Assembly: GCA_021775805.1 (NCBI GenBank)
Contig: JAJFHD010000142.1
Location: 1-64,000, forward strand
Origin: Alphaproteobacteria bacterium
GTDB lineage: Bacteria; Pseudomonadota; Alphaproteobacteria; Rhizobiales; JAJFHC01
Direction: 5' to 3'
DNA length: 64,000 nt
Numbering within the stretch: the stretch's first letter is position 1; each line of letters begins with the position of its first letter. Under the pieces are notes generated by a model that searched no databases, had not been told where the DNA came from, and saw only the letters and a list, made by a program, of their open reading frames with translations. Positions 27,499 through 37,096 of this stretch are shown piece by piece. Made by a program: the position numbers and the translations under genes.

Positions 27499-29814
27499 AT
27501 GACAGCAGCCGTTGAAAACAAGACGATGTCAGCACCTGCGGGTACGGTTGCAGAAAAAGAACAAGAGCGGACATCGCAGCGAACCCAGCGAATCGGCTTT
27601 GTCCTGGTTGCCATAGCATTGTTCACCGGACTGGCAACCTATGCGGTGCTGACAGGCCTCACCCCCATACAGCCGACCCCTGAGATCATCAACGGCCTTC
27701 TCGGCGTCAACATTTTGTTGGTTCTGGCTCTGGTTGGCATGATCGCCTGGCAGATGATTGCCCTGTGGCGCGCCCGTAAACGCGGCAGTGCCGGTGCGCG
27801 CCTTCATGTTCGGGTGGTGTCGCTGTTTGCCATCGTAGCGGCGATGCCGGCATTCATTGTCGCTGTTTTCGCCAGTGTTACTCTCGACCGGGGGCTTGAC
27901 CGCTGGTTCTCGGAACGGACCCGGTCGATTGTCGATACCGCTCTGGTGGTTTCTGAAGCTTATCTACAGGAACACGGCCAGGTCATTCGCAGCGATATAA
28001 CAGCAATGGCCAGGGACCTTGAAAGGGCCCACTCGCTGTTTGACGCCGATCCGACAAAATTTCAACGCATTTTCCGGGCACAGACCGCGCTGCGTGGTCT
28101 TGCAGGAGCCTTTATAATCGACGGCAAGCTAACCATCATTTCCAGCGCCTTGCGTGACAAGGGGGCAAGTTTCGAAGGTCCCACGCGCGATGCCATGGAG
28201 CAGGCGGCCGCAAACGAACTTGTGCTGATGAGTCCCGGTACCACAAACCAGGTCCGTGCATTGGTCAAACTGAAAGTGTTTGATGATGCCTTCCTGTTCG
28301 TTTTCCGGTTTGTCGACCAAAAAGTTATCGACCACCTCAGAAAAACCCAGGCCGGCAAGGTTGAGTATAACACCATGGAAGAACGCAGATATGGCGTTCA
28401 ACTGACATTCGCACTGATGTACGTGGGTGTTGCACTCATATTCCTGCTTGCGGCCATCTGGTTTGGCTTCTGGTTTGCCGACAGGCTTGTCTCTCCGATT
28501 GGCATGCTGATCGGTGCCGCACGCGAGGTATCTGAGGGCAATCTTGATGCAAAAGTGTCGGTTCGACAGGTCGAAGGCGATCTTGCAACTCTCGGCAAGA
28601 CGTTCAACCTGATGACCAGCCAGCTTGCCGAACAGCGACAGGAGCTTGTCGGCGCAAACCATATGCTCGATGTTCGTCGCAGGTTTACCGAAGCCGTCCT
28701 GTCAGGCGTCACCGCAGGGGTGATCGGTCTCGATCAGGAAGGTACCGTAACCCTGGTAAACCGCTCTGCCCTCAATCATCTTGGCCAGAAGGAAGCCAGT
28801 TTCGCCGGGCAGAAGCTGGCCGATGTGGTGCCGGAACTGGCACAGATTTTCAAGAAAGCAGCAAAAAAAGCGTCGGGTTCGGCGGAGGGGCAGATCAATC
28901 TCAAGAAGCAGGACCATGAACGCAACTTCATGGTCCGTGTAACACGCGAGCAATCCGGCGAAGATGAAGACGGCTATGTCGTGACGTTCGACGACATGAC
29001 AGAGTTGGTCACCGCACAGCGCAATTCAGCGTGGGCAGACATCGCCCGACGCATCGCCCATGAAATCAAGAATCCACTGACGCCAATTCAACTTTCCGCG
29101 GAGAGACTGAAGCGGAAATATGGCAAGGATATCAAGGTCGACAGGGAGATTTTTGAGCAGTGTATTGAAACGATTGTCCGCCAGGTCGGGGACATCGGAC
29201 GCATGGTTGACGAATTCTCCACCTTTGCCCGCATGCCCAAGGCCATTATGGAGAAAAAGGACCTGTGCGATACCACCAAACAGGCGGTGTTTCTCCAACG
29301 AGTCAGCAGTTCGGAAATTGCCTTCGAAACGCATATTCCCGATGAGGTAATTGAACTTGATTTCGACCGGCGCCTGGTTACTCAGGCGCTCACAAACCTT
29401 GTCAAGAACGCGACGGAAAGCGTTGAAACTAAAGTACAAAATGAAGATGGCGACTACCAGGGGTCGATAAAGGTCTCCGTGTACAAGAAGGGCAAGTGGT
29501 GCCACGTCGATGTCGAAGACAACGGCCTTGGTTTGCCGAAGGAGAATCGCCAGAGACTGGTTGAACCGTACATGACGACCAGAGAGAAGGGCACCGGACT
29601 TGGTCTCGCTATCGTCAAAAAAATAATGGAAGAACATGGCGGCCAGCTCAGTCTCCATGATTCCTCCAATCCGGAAGGTGGCGCATTGGTGCGCTTGGCG
29701 TTTCGTCTGGACGAGGAACGCGAGCCTGCCGGCGAGACACCAAAGCTCGATGCGGACCCGAGCGGCGGCGACCCATCTCCGGATGAACAGATTGAGCACG
29801 TAAAGGAAGTGTAA
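27499..29814 (+). CDS. ntrY: Membrane sensor histidine kinase NtrY
   Basis: 771 residues. Membrane helices at about 33–55, 66–90 and 100–125 precede a periplasmic sensing region (about 130–290), another helix near 305–325, then HAMP, PAS (GVTAGVIGLDQEGTV), the H-box RRIAHEIKNPLTPIQLSAER, and a HATPase with LVKNATES, VEDNGLGLP and GTGLGLAIVKKI. NtrY/NtrX acts in nitrogen metabolism and, in several alphaproteobacteria, in envelope or respiratory redox sensing. The stop codon overlaps the ntrX start. No clear ribosome-binding site is seen at 27499; ATG 27526 is an alternative. Confidence 0.95.
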   Translation: MTAAVENKTMSAPAGTVAEKEQERTSQRTQRIGFVLVAIALFTGLATYAVLTGLTPIQPTPEIINGLLGVNILLVLALVGMIAWQMIALWRARKRGSAGARLHVRVVSLFAIVAAMPAFIVAVFASVTLDRGLDRWFSERTRSIVDTALVVSEAYLQEHGQVIRSDITAMARDLERAHSLFDADPTKFQRIFRAQTALRGLAGAFIIDGKLTIISSALRDKGASFEGPTRDAMEQAAANELVLMSPGTTNQVRALVKLKVFDDAFLFVFRFVDQKVIDHLRKTQAGKVEYNTMEERRYGVQLTFALMYVGVALIFLLAAIWFGFWFADRLVSPIGMLIGAAREVSEGNLDAKVSVRQVEGDLATLGKTFNLMTSQLAEQRQELVGANHMLDVRRRFTEAVLSGVTAGVIGLDQEGTVTLVNRSALNHLGQKEASFAGQKLADVVPELAQIFKKAAKKASGSAEGQINLKKQDHERNFMVRVTREQSGEDEDGYVVTFDDMTELVTAQRNSAWADIARRIAHEIKNPLTPIQLSAERLKRKYGKDIKVDREIFEQCIETIVRQVGDIGRMVDEFSTFARMPKAIMEKKDLCDTTKQAVFLQRVSSSEIAFETHIPDEVIELDFDRRLVTQALTNLVKNATESVETKVQNEDGDYQGSIKVSVYKKGKWCHVDVEDNGLGLPKENRQRLVEPYMTTREKGTGLGLAIVKKIMEEHGGQLSLHDSSNPEGGALVRLAFRLDEEREPAGETPKLDADPSGGDPSPDEQIEHVKEV

Positions 29815-31202
29815 TGGCGTCAGATATTTTAATCGTTGATGATGAGGCCGACATCCGGGATCTGATTGCTGGAATTCTGGAGGACGACGGTTATGAAACG
29901 CGTTTGGCCAGGGATAGTGATACCGCGCTGGCAGCCATAGAAGAGCGACGGCCATCGCTCGTCGTGCTCGATATCTGGTTACAGGGTAGCAAACTTGACG
30001 GTTTGGAAGTGCTTCATGAAATCAAAACCGCACATCCCGATCTGCCCGTCGTGATAATTTCCGGACACGGCAACATCGAAACCGCGGTCGCTGCAATAAA
30101 GAACGGTGCCTATGAATATATCGAAAAACCGTTCAAAGCCGATCGTCTGGTCCTGGTCATAGGCCGGGCCATCGAGGCCAGCCAGCTGAAACGCGAAATC
30201 AAGACACTGAGGCGGGTTGCCGGCCACGATATGGAACTGATCGGGACGTCGGCGGCAACCCGGCAGCTCAAGCAAACGATTGAAAAAGTGGCCCCCACCA
30301 ACAGCCGTGTCCTGATCATGGGACCGCTTGGTTCGGGCAAGGAACTCGTGGCACGCAACCTTCACGCCTGTTCCCAGCGCTCGACCCAGCCGTTCATCAT
30401 TCTCAATGCGGCTACCATGGCGCCGGAGCGCGTGGAACAGGAGCTGTTCGGTACTGAAGAGGGCGCCGGCAATGTTCAAAAGGTCGGCGCTCTGGAAGAG
30501 GCCCATGGTGGGACGCTCTTGATTGACGAGGTTTCGGACATGCCCTTGGAAACCCAGGGCAAGATACTCCGGGTCCTTGTCGATCAGACCTTTCAGCGTG
30601 TCGGCGGCGACAAACGGGTAAAAGTGGATGTTCGGATTGTGTCCTCATCGAGCCGTAATCTCGAGCAGGCGATCAAGGAAGAGCGTTTTCGCGAAGACCT
30701 GTACCATCGTTTGAACGTGGTGCCGATCATCATCCCCACTCTTGCGGAACGCCGCGAGGACATTCCTCATCTGGTGACTTATTTCGTTGAACATTATGCC
30801 GCTACAGCCGGTCTGCCGAAACGCGAAATTGCCAGCGACGCCATGGCTATTCTCCAGGCCAGCGACTGGCCGGGCAATGTCAGACAGCTGCGAAACAATA
30901 TCGAACGCCTTTTGATCATGGCCAAGGGTGAGGACAGCGATGAGGTTACCGCCAGCATGTTGCCAACGGAAGCAACCGACACGTCACACTCGATGATCAA
31001 CGGTAGCGAGGGCCAGCAACTCATGGCATTGCCGCTGCGTGACGCGCGCGAAGTATTCGAGCGTGAGTATCTGGTGGCCCAGATCGGACGGTTCGGCGGC
31101 AACATTTCCAAAACCGCTTCCTTTGTCGGTATGGAACGCTCCGCGTTGCATCGAAAGCTGAAGCTGCTTGGCGTGCAATATGTACGCCCTGAAGAAGCCT
31201 GA
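29814..31202 (+). CDS. ntrX: Response regulator NtrX
   Basis: 462 residues. The receiver has acidic residues in IVDDEADIR and its phospho-acceptor Asp in VVLDIWLQG. The AAA+ domain has a Walker A-like MGPLGSGKE and Walker B GGTLLIDEVSD. Where NtrC has the GAFTGA loop, this protein reads GTEEGAGNVQK, as in other alphaproteobacterial NtrX, so direct sigma54 activation is unlikely. A Fis-type helix-turn-helix ends the protein (FVGMERSALHRKLKLLG). The start overlaps the ntrY stop (TAATG). Confidence 0.95.
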   Translation: MASDILIVDDEADIRDLIAGILEDDGYETRLARDSDTALAAIEERRPSLVVLDIWLQGSKLDGLEVLHEIKTAHPDLPVVIISGHGNIETAVAAIKNGAYEYIEKPFKADRLVLVIGRAIEASQLKREIKTLRRVAGHDMELIGTSAATRQLKQTIEKVAPTNSRVLIMGPLGSGKELVARNLHACSQRSTQPFIILNAATMAPERVEQELFGTEEGAGNVQKVGALEEAHGGTLLIDEVSDMPLETQGKILRVLVDQTFQRVGGDKRVKVDVRIVSSSSRNLEQAIKEERFREDLYHRLNVVPIIIPTLAERREDIPHLVTYFVEHYAATAGLPKREIASDAMAILQASDWPGNVRQLRNNIERLLIMAKGEDSDEVTASMLPTEATDTSHSMINGSEGQQLMALPLRDAREVFEREYLVAQIGRFGGNISKTASFVGMERSALHRKLKLLGVQYVRPEEA

Positions 31203-31340
31203 TCGCCGTCTGACCGGTCTCAATCCCCTGAAATCCCACTGCACAGGACGCGCGGATTCTGCCTTGCGGCCACCATATGCTAGTTTTTGTCCGGTAGCGC
31301 TTGCATTGTTGAAGCGAAACTCTTTACAAGCGGCGGTGTC

Positions 31341-32717
31341 ATGAAGGTAATTATATGTGGGGCAGGGCAGGTAGGGTTCGGGATCGCCGAACGGTTGTCT
31401 GCTGAGAACAATGACGTCACCGTCATCGATAACTCGCCTGAACTTGTTCAACGCATAACCGACTCATTGGACGTCCAGGGCGTTGTCGGGCATGGGTCGC
31501 ACCCTGAAGTGCTGCAACGAGCCGGCGCGGAAGATTCCGACATGTTGATTGCCGTCACCTTTGCCGACGAAATCAACATGGTGGCCTGCCAGGTCGCCCA
31601 CTCGATTTTCGACATTCCAACCAAGATTGCCCGCGTGCGGGCGCAGAGTTATCTTGCACCGGTATGGCGCGATCTGTTTTCCAGGGATAACCTGCCGATC
31701 GACGTCATCATATCGCCGGAAGTGGCTGTCGGCGACATGGTCCTGCGCCGGCTGGCCCAGCCCGGTGCCTTCGAAACGATCAGTTTTGTCAACGATCAGG
31801 TTTCCGTCGTCGGCGTGACTTGCGAGGAAGACTGCCCGATCGTGCATACGCCGTTGCGCCAGCTGACGGAGCTTTTTCCGGATCTGCTGGCCGTCGTTGT
31901 GGGTATCATGCGGGACGGGACGATGTTCGTGCCGCACGGAAACGACCAGATGCTGGTGGGCGACGAGGTCTATTTTGCAGCATCTCGCGATCAGGTCGAT
32001 CGCACGTTGGGAATTTTTGGCCACGACGAAAAGCAGGCGCGCCGGATTATCATCGCCGGTGGCGGCAACATCGGATTCTATGTCGCCCGTCAGTTGGAGG
32101 CGCAGCAATCGCGCACCCGGGTAAAGATTATCGAGGGCAACCGTCAACGCGCCGAGAAGATCGCCGACGAGTTGAAACACACGGTTATTCTCAATGGCAG
32201 TGCCCTGGATCAGGAACTTCTGCGCGAGGCTGGAGCCCACGAGGCGGAAACCTTCGTGTCCCTGACCAATGACGATCAGGTCAACATCCTGGCCTGCGTC
32301 ATGGCCAAGAAGGAAGGGTGCGCCAGGGCTTTGAGCCTGCTCAGCAACAACGCCTATGCCAGTATCGTTCGTTCGCTTGGAATCGATGCCCATATCAGCC
32401 CCAAGGCAATGACGATTTCCACGATACTGCAGCATGTGCGCAGGGGCAGCGTGCGCCGCGTCCACGCGGTTCAGAACAGCGCTGCGGAGATTATCGACGC
32501 GGAGGCACTGGAAACCTCCCCATTGGTCGGCAAACCGCTTCGCGATGCCGAACTTCCAGCCGGATTGCGTCTCGGAGCCATTGTGCGCGGCGATGAGGTC
32601 ATCATACCCAATGGCGATACCGAGGTTAAGGCACATGACAGGGTTGTGATCTTTGCGCTTGCCGAACATGTTCGCGAGGTTGAGCACATGTTCCGGGTAA
32701 GCCTCGAATATTTCTGA
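31341..32717 (+). CDS. trkA: Trk system potassium transporter, NAD-binding subunit TrkA
   Basis: 458 residues, peripheral to the membrane. Two TrkA-N Rossmann domains (MKVIICGAGQVGFGIAERL; RIIIAGGGNIGFYVARQL at about 233), each followed by a TrkA-C domain. It gates the potassium channel TrkH through bound nucleotides. The ATG at 31341 begins the Rossmann fold; an in-frame ATG at 31287 adds unrelated residues. trkH follows 14 bases later, and the site downstream of ntrX is the usual alphaproteobacterial position. Confidence 0.96.
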   Translation: MKVIICGAGQVGFGIAERLSAENNDVTVIDNSPELVQRITDSLDVQGVVGHGSHPEVLQRAGAEDSDMLIAVTFADEINMVACQVAHSIFDIPTKIARVRAQSYLAPVWRDLFSRDNLPIDVIISPEVAVGDMVLRRLAQPGAFETISFVNDQVSVVGVTCEEDCPIVHTPLRQLTELFPDLLAVVVGIMRDGTMFVPHGNDQMLVGDEVYFAASRDQVDRTLGIFGHDEKQARRIIIAGGGNIGFYVARQLEAQQSRTRVKIIEGNRQRAEKIADELKHTVILNGSALDQELLREAGAHEAETFVSLTNDDQVNILACVMAKKEGCARALSLLSNNAYASIVRSLGIDAHISPKAMTISTILQHVRRGSVRRVHAVQNSAAEIIDAEALETSPLVGKPLRDAELPAGLRLGAIVRGDEVIIPNGDTEVKAHDRVVIFALAEHVREVEHMFRVSLEYF

Positions 32718-32731
32718 CCGGGGTATTCCCG

Positions 32732-34198
32732 ATGCGTGGCAGTACGATCCTCTATGTTCTTGGCTGGCCGGTAACGGTTTTGGCCGTACTGTGTCTGGTG
32801 CCGATCTTCTTTTCGATCAATGCCCGCGAGTGGGACTCGGCCGGCATATTTGCTATTTCATTTATGATTTATGCATTTTTGGGCGGCCTTCTGATTGCCG
32901 GTTTCAGAGGCCGGTCGTACGTATTCGACCGATCGAGCACCATTGGGATACTTTTGCTGGGATGGACGATCCTGCCTCTCCTGGCAGCGATACCGCTTGT
33001 CGGCAGCGACCAGTTCGCGTCTCCGGCGGAAGCAATCTTTGAGGCCGTCTCCGGTCTGACCACAACCGGTGCGACGGTTCTGAGTGTACCCCAGGATGCC
33101 TCCACAGGTATCCTGGTGTGGCGCGCTGTGCTTCAATGGTCCGGAGGAGCCTTCACGCTGCTGACGGCGCTGATTGTACTGGGCCCGCTGCATATCTCCG
33201 GCACACCGGCAAACATCACGATTCCGGGGTACGAACGCAACGATCTTGTTCACTCCATGGTGTCTGCGTCGCGTCACATCATGCCGGTTTATGCCGGCTT
33301 GACGCTGCTCTGCTTGGTGTTGTTGTGGATAGCGGGACTGCCTGCTTTTGATGCTTTTTGTCTTTCGCTGTCGACTCTGTCAACTGGCGGTTTCATGGTC
33401 AGGGCAGGCGGGCTGGCATCCTATGACTCTGCGTTCGCGGAAGCAGTCATCGGGGTCTTCATGCTCGCGGGAGCAGTCAGTATGCTCGCACTATGGCATT
33501 ATCTCGCCAAACGCGGAAAGGACCGCCCCGACAGCCAGGAAACCGTCAGGCTGATCGTCATCTCACTGCTGGGCGCCGTGGTCATTGCGGCACTTTCATA
33601 TGAATCCGGCTCCGGCGATGAATGGAGTAGCGCTGCGACTGCGGTTCGCACGGGTCTGTTTCGTGCCATCTCGCTGGTGACGACCACAGGGTTCGACAAC
33701 GCCAGAGACGGCGCCACTGCGGTTCCGTTCGTTATCGTTCTTCTTCTTTGCATGATTGGCGGTGCCGCGTATTCGACCGCTGGAGGCCTCAAGCAATACC
33801 GTTTTCTATTGTTGATGTCGCAAGCCCAGCGGGAACTGTACCGGTTGCTCCACCCCCACATAATAATTCCCAACCGGGTGGCCGGGCATGTCGTCGACTT
33901 GGAAATCATGCGGTCCATCTGGGCGTTGCTCGCGGTGCTGGTGTCCGCAACTTGCTGCACGATGTTTGCCCTGTCAGTACAGGGGTTCGATTTTGAGCGC
34001 GCCCTGCTTTCGGCCGTTGGCGCCTTGACCAACAATGGACCAGCCGTCGGCATGGCGACCGTGAAACTCGCCGCCTGGAGCGGCTACGGCAACTTGTCGG
34101 GGGCATCGCTGGCAACCCTGTCGATCGCCATGATCCTGGGGCGGCTTGAACTTCTGGTTGTGCTTTCCATAGTTCAGGTGAATTTCTGGCGAAAATAG
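32732..34198 (+). CDS. trkH: Trk potassium uptake protein TrkH
   Basis: 488 residues with about ten membrane helices. Selectivity-filter-like loops are visible: SGLTTTGATV, LSTLSTGGFMV and LVTTTGFDN, matching the T-x-G pattern of this family. GGAAYSTAGGLKQYR lies before the last helices. It forms the K+ pore and works with the TrkA encoded directly upstream. Confidence 0.95.
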   Translation: MRGSTILYVLGWPVTVLAVLCLVPIFFSINAREWDSAGIFAISFMIYAFLGGLLIAGFRGRSYVFDRSSTIGILLLGWTILPLLAAIPLVGSDQFASPAEAIFEAVSGLTTTGATVLSVPQDASTGILVWRAVLQWSGGAFTLLTALIVLGPLHISGTPANITIPGYERNDLVHSMVSASRHIMPVYAGLTLLCLVLLWIAGLPAFDAFCLSLSTLSTGGFMVRAGGLASYDSAFAEAVIGVFMLAGAVSMLALWHYLAKRGKDRPDSQETVRLIVISLLGAVVIAALSYESGSGDEWSSAATAVRTGLFRAISLVTTTGFDNARDGATAVPFVIVLLLCMIGGAAYSTAGGLKQYRFLLLMSQAQRELYRLLHPHIIIPNRVAGHVVDLEIMRSIWALLAVLVSATCCTMFALSVQGFDFERALLSAVGALTNNGPAVGMATVKLAAWSGYGNLSGASLATLSIAMILGRLELLVVLSIVQVNFWRK

Positions 34199-34442
34199 GC
34201 GATTTGACTGCGACAACTGCCGGTTTGCCGTCCGTATCGATCATCCGCCCGGGCAGCACGCCAAGGCACAGGTCTCGAAAAAGTCAACATTGTCACGTAA
34301 TTCGCCTTGCAGTCGCCGGGACAATTGGCGTCTAATGGCGCAAATCGCTGACAGGAGCGACAAACAGGCCGAAACGGCCCTTGATGCGGCAACATCTCGT
34401 ATCCTGTCCCGGGATTGCTGCCAAAAGAAAGCGGAAACCCTC

Positions 34443-34694
34443 ATGGCTGCCGACCGAGCACAAAACCTACAGGACACGTTTCTCAATCAGGTTCGGAAAT
34501 CCAAAACGCCCCTGACCATTTTTCTGGTCAACGGTGTAAAGTTGCAGGGTGTCATCACATGGTTCGACAATTTCTGTGTATTGCTGCGGCGTGACGGACT
34601 TTCTCAGCTGGTGTACAAGCACGCCATTTCCACCATAATGCCGAGCCAGCCGGTTCAACTGTTTGATGACGAAAACGGCACCAGCGACGAATGA
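34443..34694 (+). CDS. hfq: RNA chaperone Hfq
   Basis: 83 residues, usual for alphaproteobacteria. Sm1 region NLQDTFLNQVRKSKTPLTIF with the uridine-binding Q, and the Sm2 motif YKHAISTIMP. Hfq is a hexamer that pairs small RNAs with mRNAs. The open frame reaches back to 34290, but ATG 34443 (MAADRAQNLQD) is the family start. It is followed within seven bases by hflX, as in many proteobacteria. Confidence 0.97.
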   Translation: MAADRAQNLQDTFLNQVRKSKTPLTIFLVNGVKLQGVITWFDNFCVLLRRDGLSQLVYKHAISTIMPSQPVQLFDDENGTSDE

Positions 34695-34700
34695 ACAGTT

Positions 34701-36116
34701 TTGACTCCTGAAAACGCCTCATCCGGTGACAAGGACGCGCGAACCAAAGACGGGCACGCCCTCTATGTCACTGTCGAGGAGCCGACCAGAGCCATTGTCC
34801 TGCATCCCCTTATCCGCAGACAACCGGCCGAGGCATCGCCGTGCGGCCCGCGCGCAGTTGCCCTCCGCGACCCAGAAGCATGCCTCGAAGAGGCTCGGGG
34901 ACTTGCCCTGGCGATTGATCTCAACGTTGTGGCAGCGCAGACGGTGTCGGTTCCCAAGATGCGCCCGTCTACATTGTTCGGTTCCGGTAAAGTTGATGAA
35001 CTGAAAGGTACTATTGCCGCACGCGACGCCGAATTGGTGATTGTCGATACCGCCCTGTCGCCGGTCCAGCAGCGCAATCTTGAACGGGCCTGGGATGTCA
35101 AGGTGCTCGACCGCACCGGCCTCATTCTAGAAATTTTCGGGCTGCGGGCGCGTACAAAGGAAGGCCGGCTGCAGGTCGACCTGGCCCACCTGAACTATCA
35201 AAAGAGCCGGCTGGTTCGCAGTTGGACCCACCTGGAACGTCAGCGCGGTGGATTGGGTTTCGTGGGTGGACCCGGTGAAACCCAGATCGAGGCCGACCGG
35301 CGCATGATCCAGGAAAAGATCACCAAACTGGAGCGCCAGCTGGAAACCGTGCGCAAGACCCGCGACCTGCATCGCGCAAGCCGCCGCAAGGTGCCGTACC
35401 CGGTTGTGGCCCTGGTCGGCTATACCAATGCCGGCAAATCGACCCTGTTCAACCGTCTGACCGACGCCCGCGTGATGGCAAAGGATCTGCTGTTTGCAAC
35501 GCTCGATCCGACAATGCGTTCAATCGAGCTGCCCATGGGACGGAACATCATCATCTCCGATACGGTCGGTTTCATTTCAGACCTGCCAACCCATCTGGTC
35601 GCCGCCTTCCGGGCTACACTGGAGGAGGTTCTGGAGGCCGACGTCATCCTTCATGTGCGTGACGTTTCCCATGAGGACGCGCAAGCCCAGTCCGATGACG
35701 TCAATACGGTTCTGGCCATGTTGGGCATCGACGATGAGCGCCGGGAGTCGATCATCGAGGTCTGGAACAAGACCGATTTGCTCGAACCCGCTCAAGCCGA
35801 AATCATACGCAATCAGGCCGAGCGGTCCGACAGCGTCTTTGCCGTGTCAGCGATAACGGGCGAGGGCGTCGATGCCTTGCTTGAGGCTGTCGAGAGCCGG
35901 ATCGGCGCGCATTCTTCCGAAGTCACGGTCACGGTCGACTTGGCGGATGGCGCAGGGCTTCACTGGATTTACGAGAATTGCGAAGTGCTCAACCGCGTCG
36001 ACGGTGAAACCGGTTTCCAGATGACCGTGAGAGTCGATCCGGCAAAACAGCCCATTCTTGAACAGCGGTTCACCGTGGATCTGGAAAACACCGATTTGGT
36101 GCGTGACAGCGCCTGA
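34701..36116 (+). CDS. hflX: GTPase HflX
   Basis: 471 residues. N-terminal HflX domain (about 35–170, with FGSGKVDELK), a coiled-coil linker, GGPGETQIEADRR, then the G domain with G1 GYTNAGKSTLFN, G3 DTVGFISDLP and G4 NKTD. HflX binds ribosomes and splits stalled ones under stress. The only reasonable start in this frame is TTG at 34701, six bases after the hfq stop; no in-frame ATG occurs before the conserved domain, so a non-ATG start is likely. Confidence 0.95.
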   Translation: MTPENASSGDKDARTKDGHALYVTVEEPTRAIVLHPLIRRQPAEASPCGPRAVALRDPEACLEEARGLALAIDLNVVAAQTVSVPKMRPSTLFGSGKVDELKGTIAARDAELVIVDTALSPVQQRNLERAWDVKVLDRTGLILEIFGLRARTKEGRLQVDLAHLNYQKSRLVRSWTHLERQRGGLGFVGGPGETQIEADRRMIQEKITKLERQLETVRKTRDLHRASRRKVPYPVVALVGYTNAGKSTLFNRLTDARVMAKDLLFATLDPTMRSIELPMGRNIIISDTVGFISDLPTHLVAAFRATLEEVLEADVILHVRDVSHEDAQAQSDDVNTVLAMLGIDDERRESIIEVWNKTDLLEPAQAEIIRNQAERSDSVFAVSAITGEGVDALLEAVESRIGAHSSEVTVTVDLADGAGLHWIYENCEVLNRVDGETGFQMTVRVDPAKQPILEQRFTVDLENTDLVRDSA

Positions 36117-36122
36117 TCGCGA

Positions 36123-36139
36123 CACCGTCCGGGACGGTG
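36123..36139. terminator. Small hairpin between convergent hflX and mazG
   Basis: CACCGTC (36123–36129) and GACGGTG (36133–36139) form a seven-base stem with a three-base loop, directly between the hflX and mazG stop codons. On the plus strand ATTTTTC follows about six bases later, so it could terminate hflX and possibly mazG. Confidence 0.5.
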
Positions 36140-36140
36140 C

Positions 36141-37013
36141 TCAAGATTTTTCGCGCGCTTTGACCTCGTTCCACAGGTTGTCCATTTCCTCGAGGCTTGA
36201 CTGTTCCGGCGTGCTGCCCTTGTCGCGCAAGGCTGCTTCCACCGCCTTGAAGCGCCGCGTAAACTTGTCGTTTGTCGCCCGCACAGCCGTTTCCGGGTCG
36301 ACGCCCAGGCGAAGAGCCAGATTGACGCAGACGAAAAACACATCACCCATTTCATCGAGGATGCCGTCGAGCGAGTCCTTGTCGGCTTCTGCCCGAAGTT
36401 CGGCTATTTCCTCGTCCAGCTTGTCGAACATGGGCGCGACCGAGGGCCAGTCGAAGCCGACGCGGGCGGCACGTTTCTGGAGTTTCACCGCACGGCTCAA
36501 AGCCGGTAATCCCACGGGGACGTTGTCGAGAACGCTCGGCGCCGGTGGCGCGTCACCGTCGCGGGCCCGACGTTCGCTCTTGCGGGCACGCTCGTCGGCC
36601 TTGATATTCTCCCACATGCCCTTCACGGCACCGGCGGTTCGCGCCTCATGGTCGCCAAACACATGCGGATGACGCCTGATCATCTTGTCGCAAATGCCGG
36701 CCACCACGTCATTGAACGTGAAGCGCCCGTCTTCCTGCGCCATCTGGGCATAGAACACGACCTGAAACAGCAGGTCCCCCAGTTCGTCCTTCAGGTCTTC
36801 ACTGTCGCCGCGTGTTATGGCGTCGGCAACCTCATAGGCTTCCTCGATCGTGTAGGGTGCGATCGTCTCGTTGGTCTGCTGGAGATCCCACGGACACCCG
36901 CTGCCGGGCGTTCTCAGGGCTGCCATGATGGCCAGCAGGGCGTCCATCGTGCCGTCGTGAATGCCGGCAGACTGCTGCGCATCCTCGGTTTCGTCGTTCG
37001 TGGTAGAGGTCAT
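36141..37013 (-). CDS. mazG: Nucleoside triphosphate pyrophosphohydrolase MazG
   Basis: 290 residues with two MazG domains. The first has the metal-binding pattern TIEEAYEVADAI…ELGDLLFQVVF (about 50–85); the second has EIAELRAE…EMGDVFFVCVNLA. GCPWDLQQT near the N-terminus is typical. It hydrolyses dNTPs/NTPs to monophosphates as house-cleaning. Start at 37013 has AGGAAC upstream; the open frame to 37055 lacks family sequence. Convergent with hflX. Confidence 0.95.
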   Translation of the reverse strand: MTSTTNDETEDAQQSAGIHDGTMDALLAIMAALRTPGSGCPWDLQQTNETIAPYTIEEAYEVADAITRGDSEDLKDELGDLLFQVVFYAQMAQEDGRFTFNDVVAGICDKMIRRHPHVFGDHEARTAGAVKGMWENIKADERARKSERRARDGDAPPAPSVLDNVPVGLPALSRAVKLQKRAARVGFDWPSVAPMFDKLDEEIAELRAEADKDSLDGILDEMGDVFFVCVNLALRLGVDPETAVRATNDKFTRRFKAVEAALRDKGSTPEQSSLEEMDNLWNEVKAREKS

Positions 37014-37096
37014 TGAAAGTTCCTGGTCGCACGCCGGGCCATCCGCCACGACCATGCCTGCCTATCAGTGTCGGTTAGCCCGATCAACGTGTTCTG

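Noticed and set aside
31464..32687. 407-codon minus-strand frame opposite trkA
   Set aside because: Shadow of trkA; no motif or ribosome-binding site.
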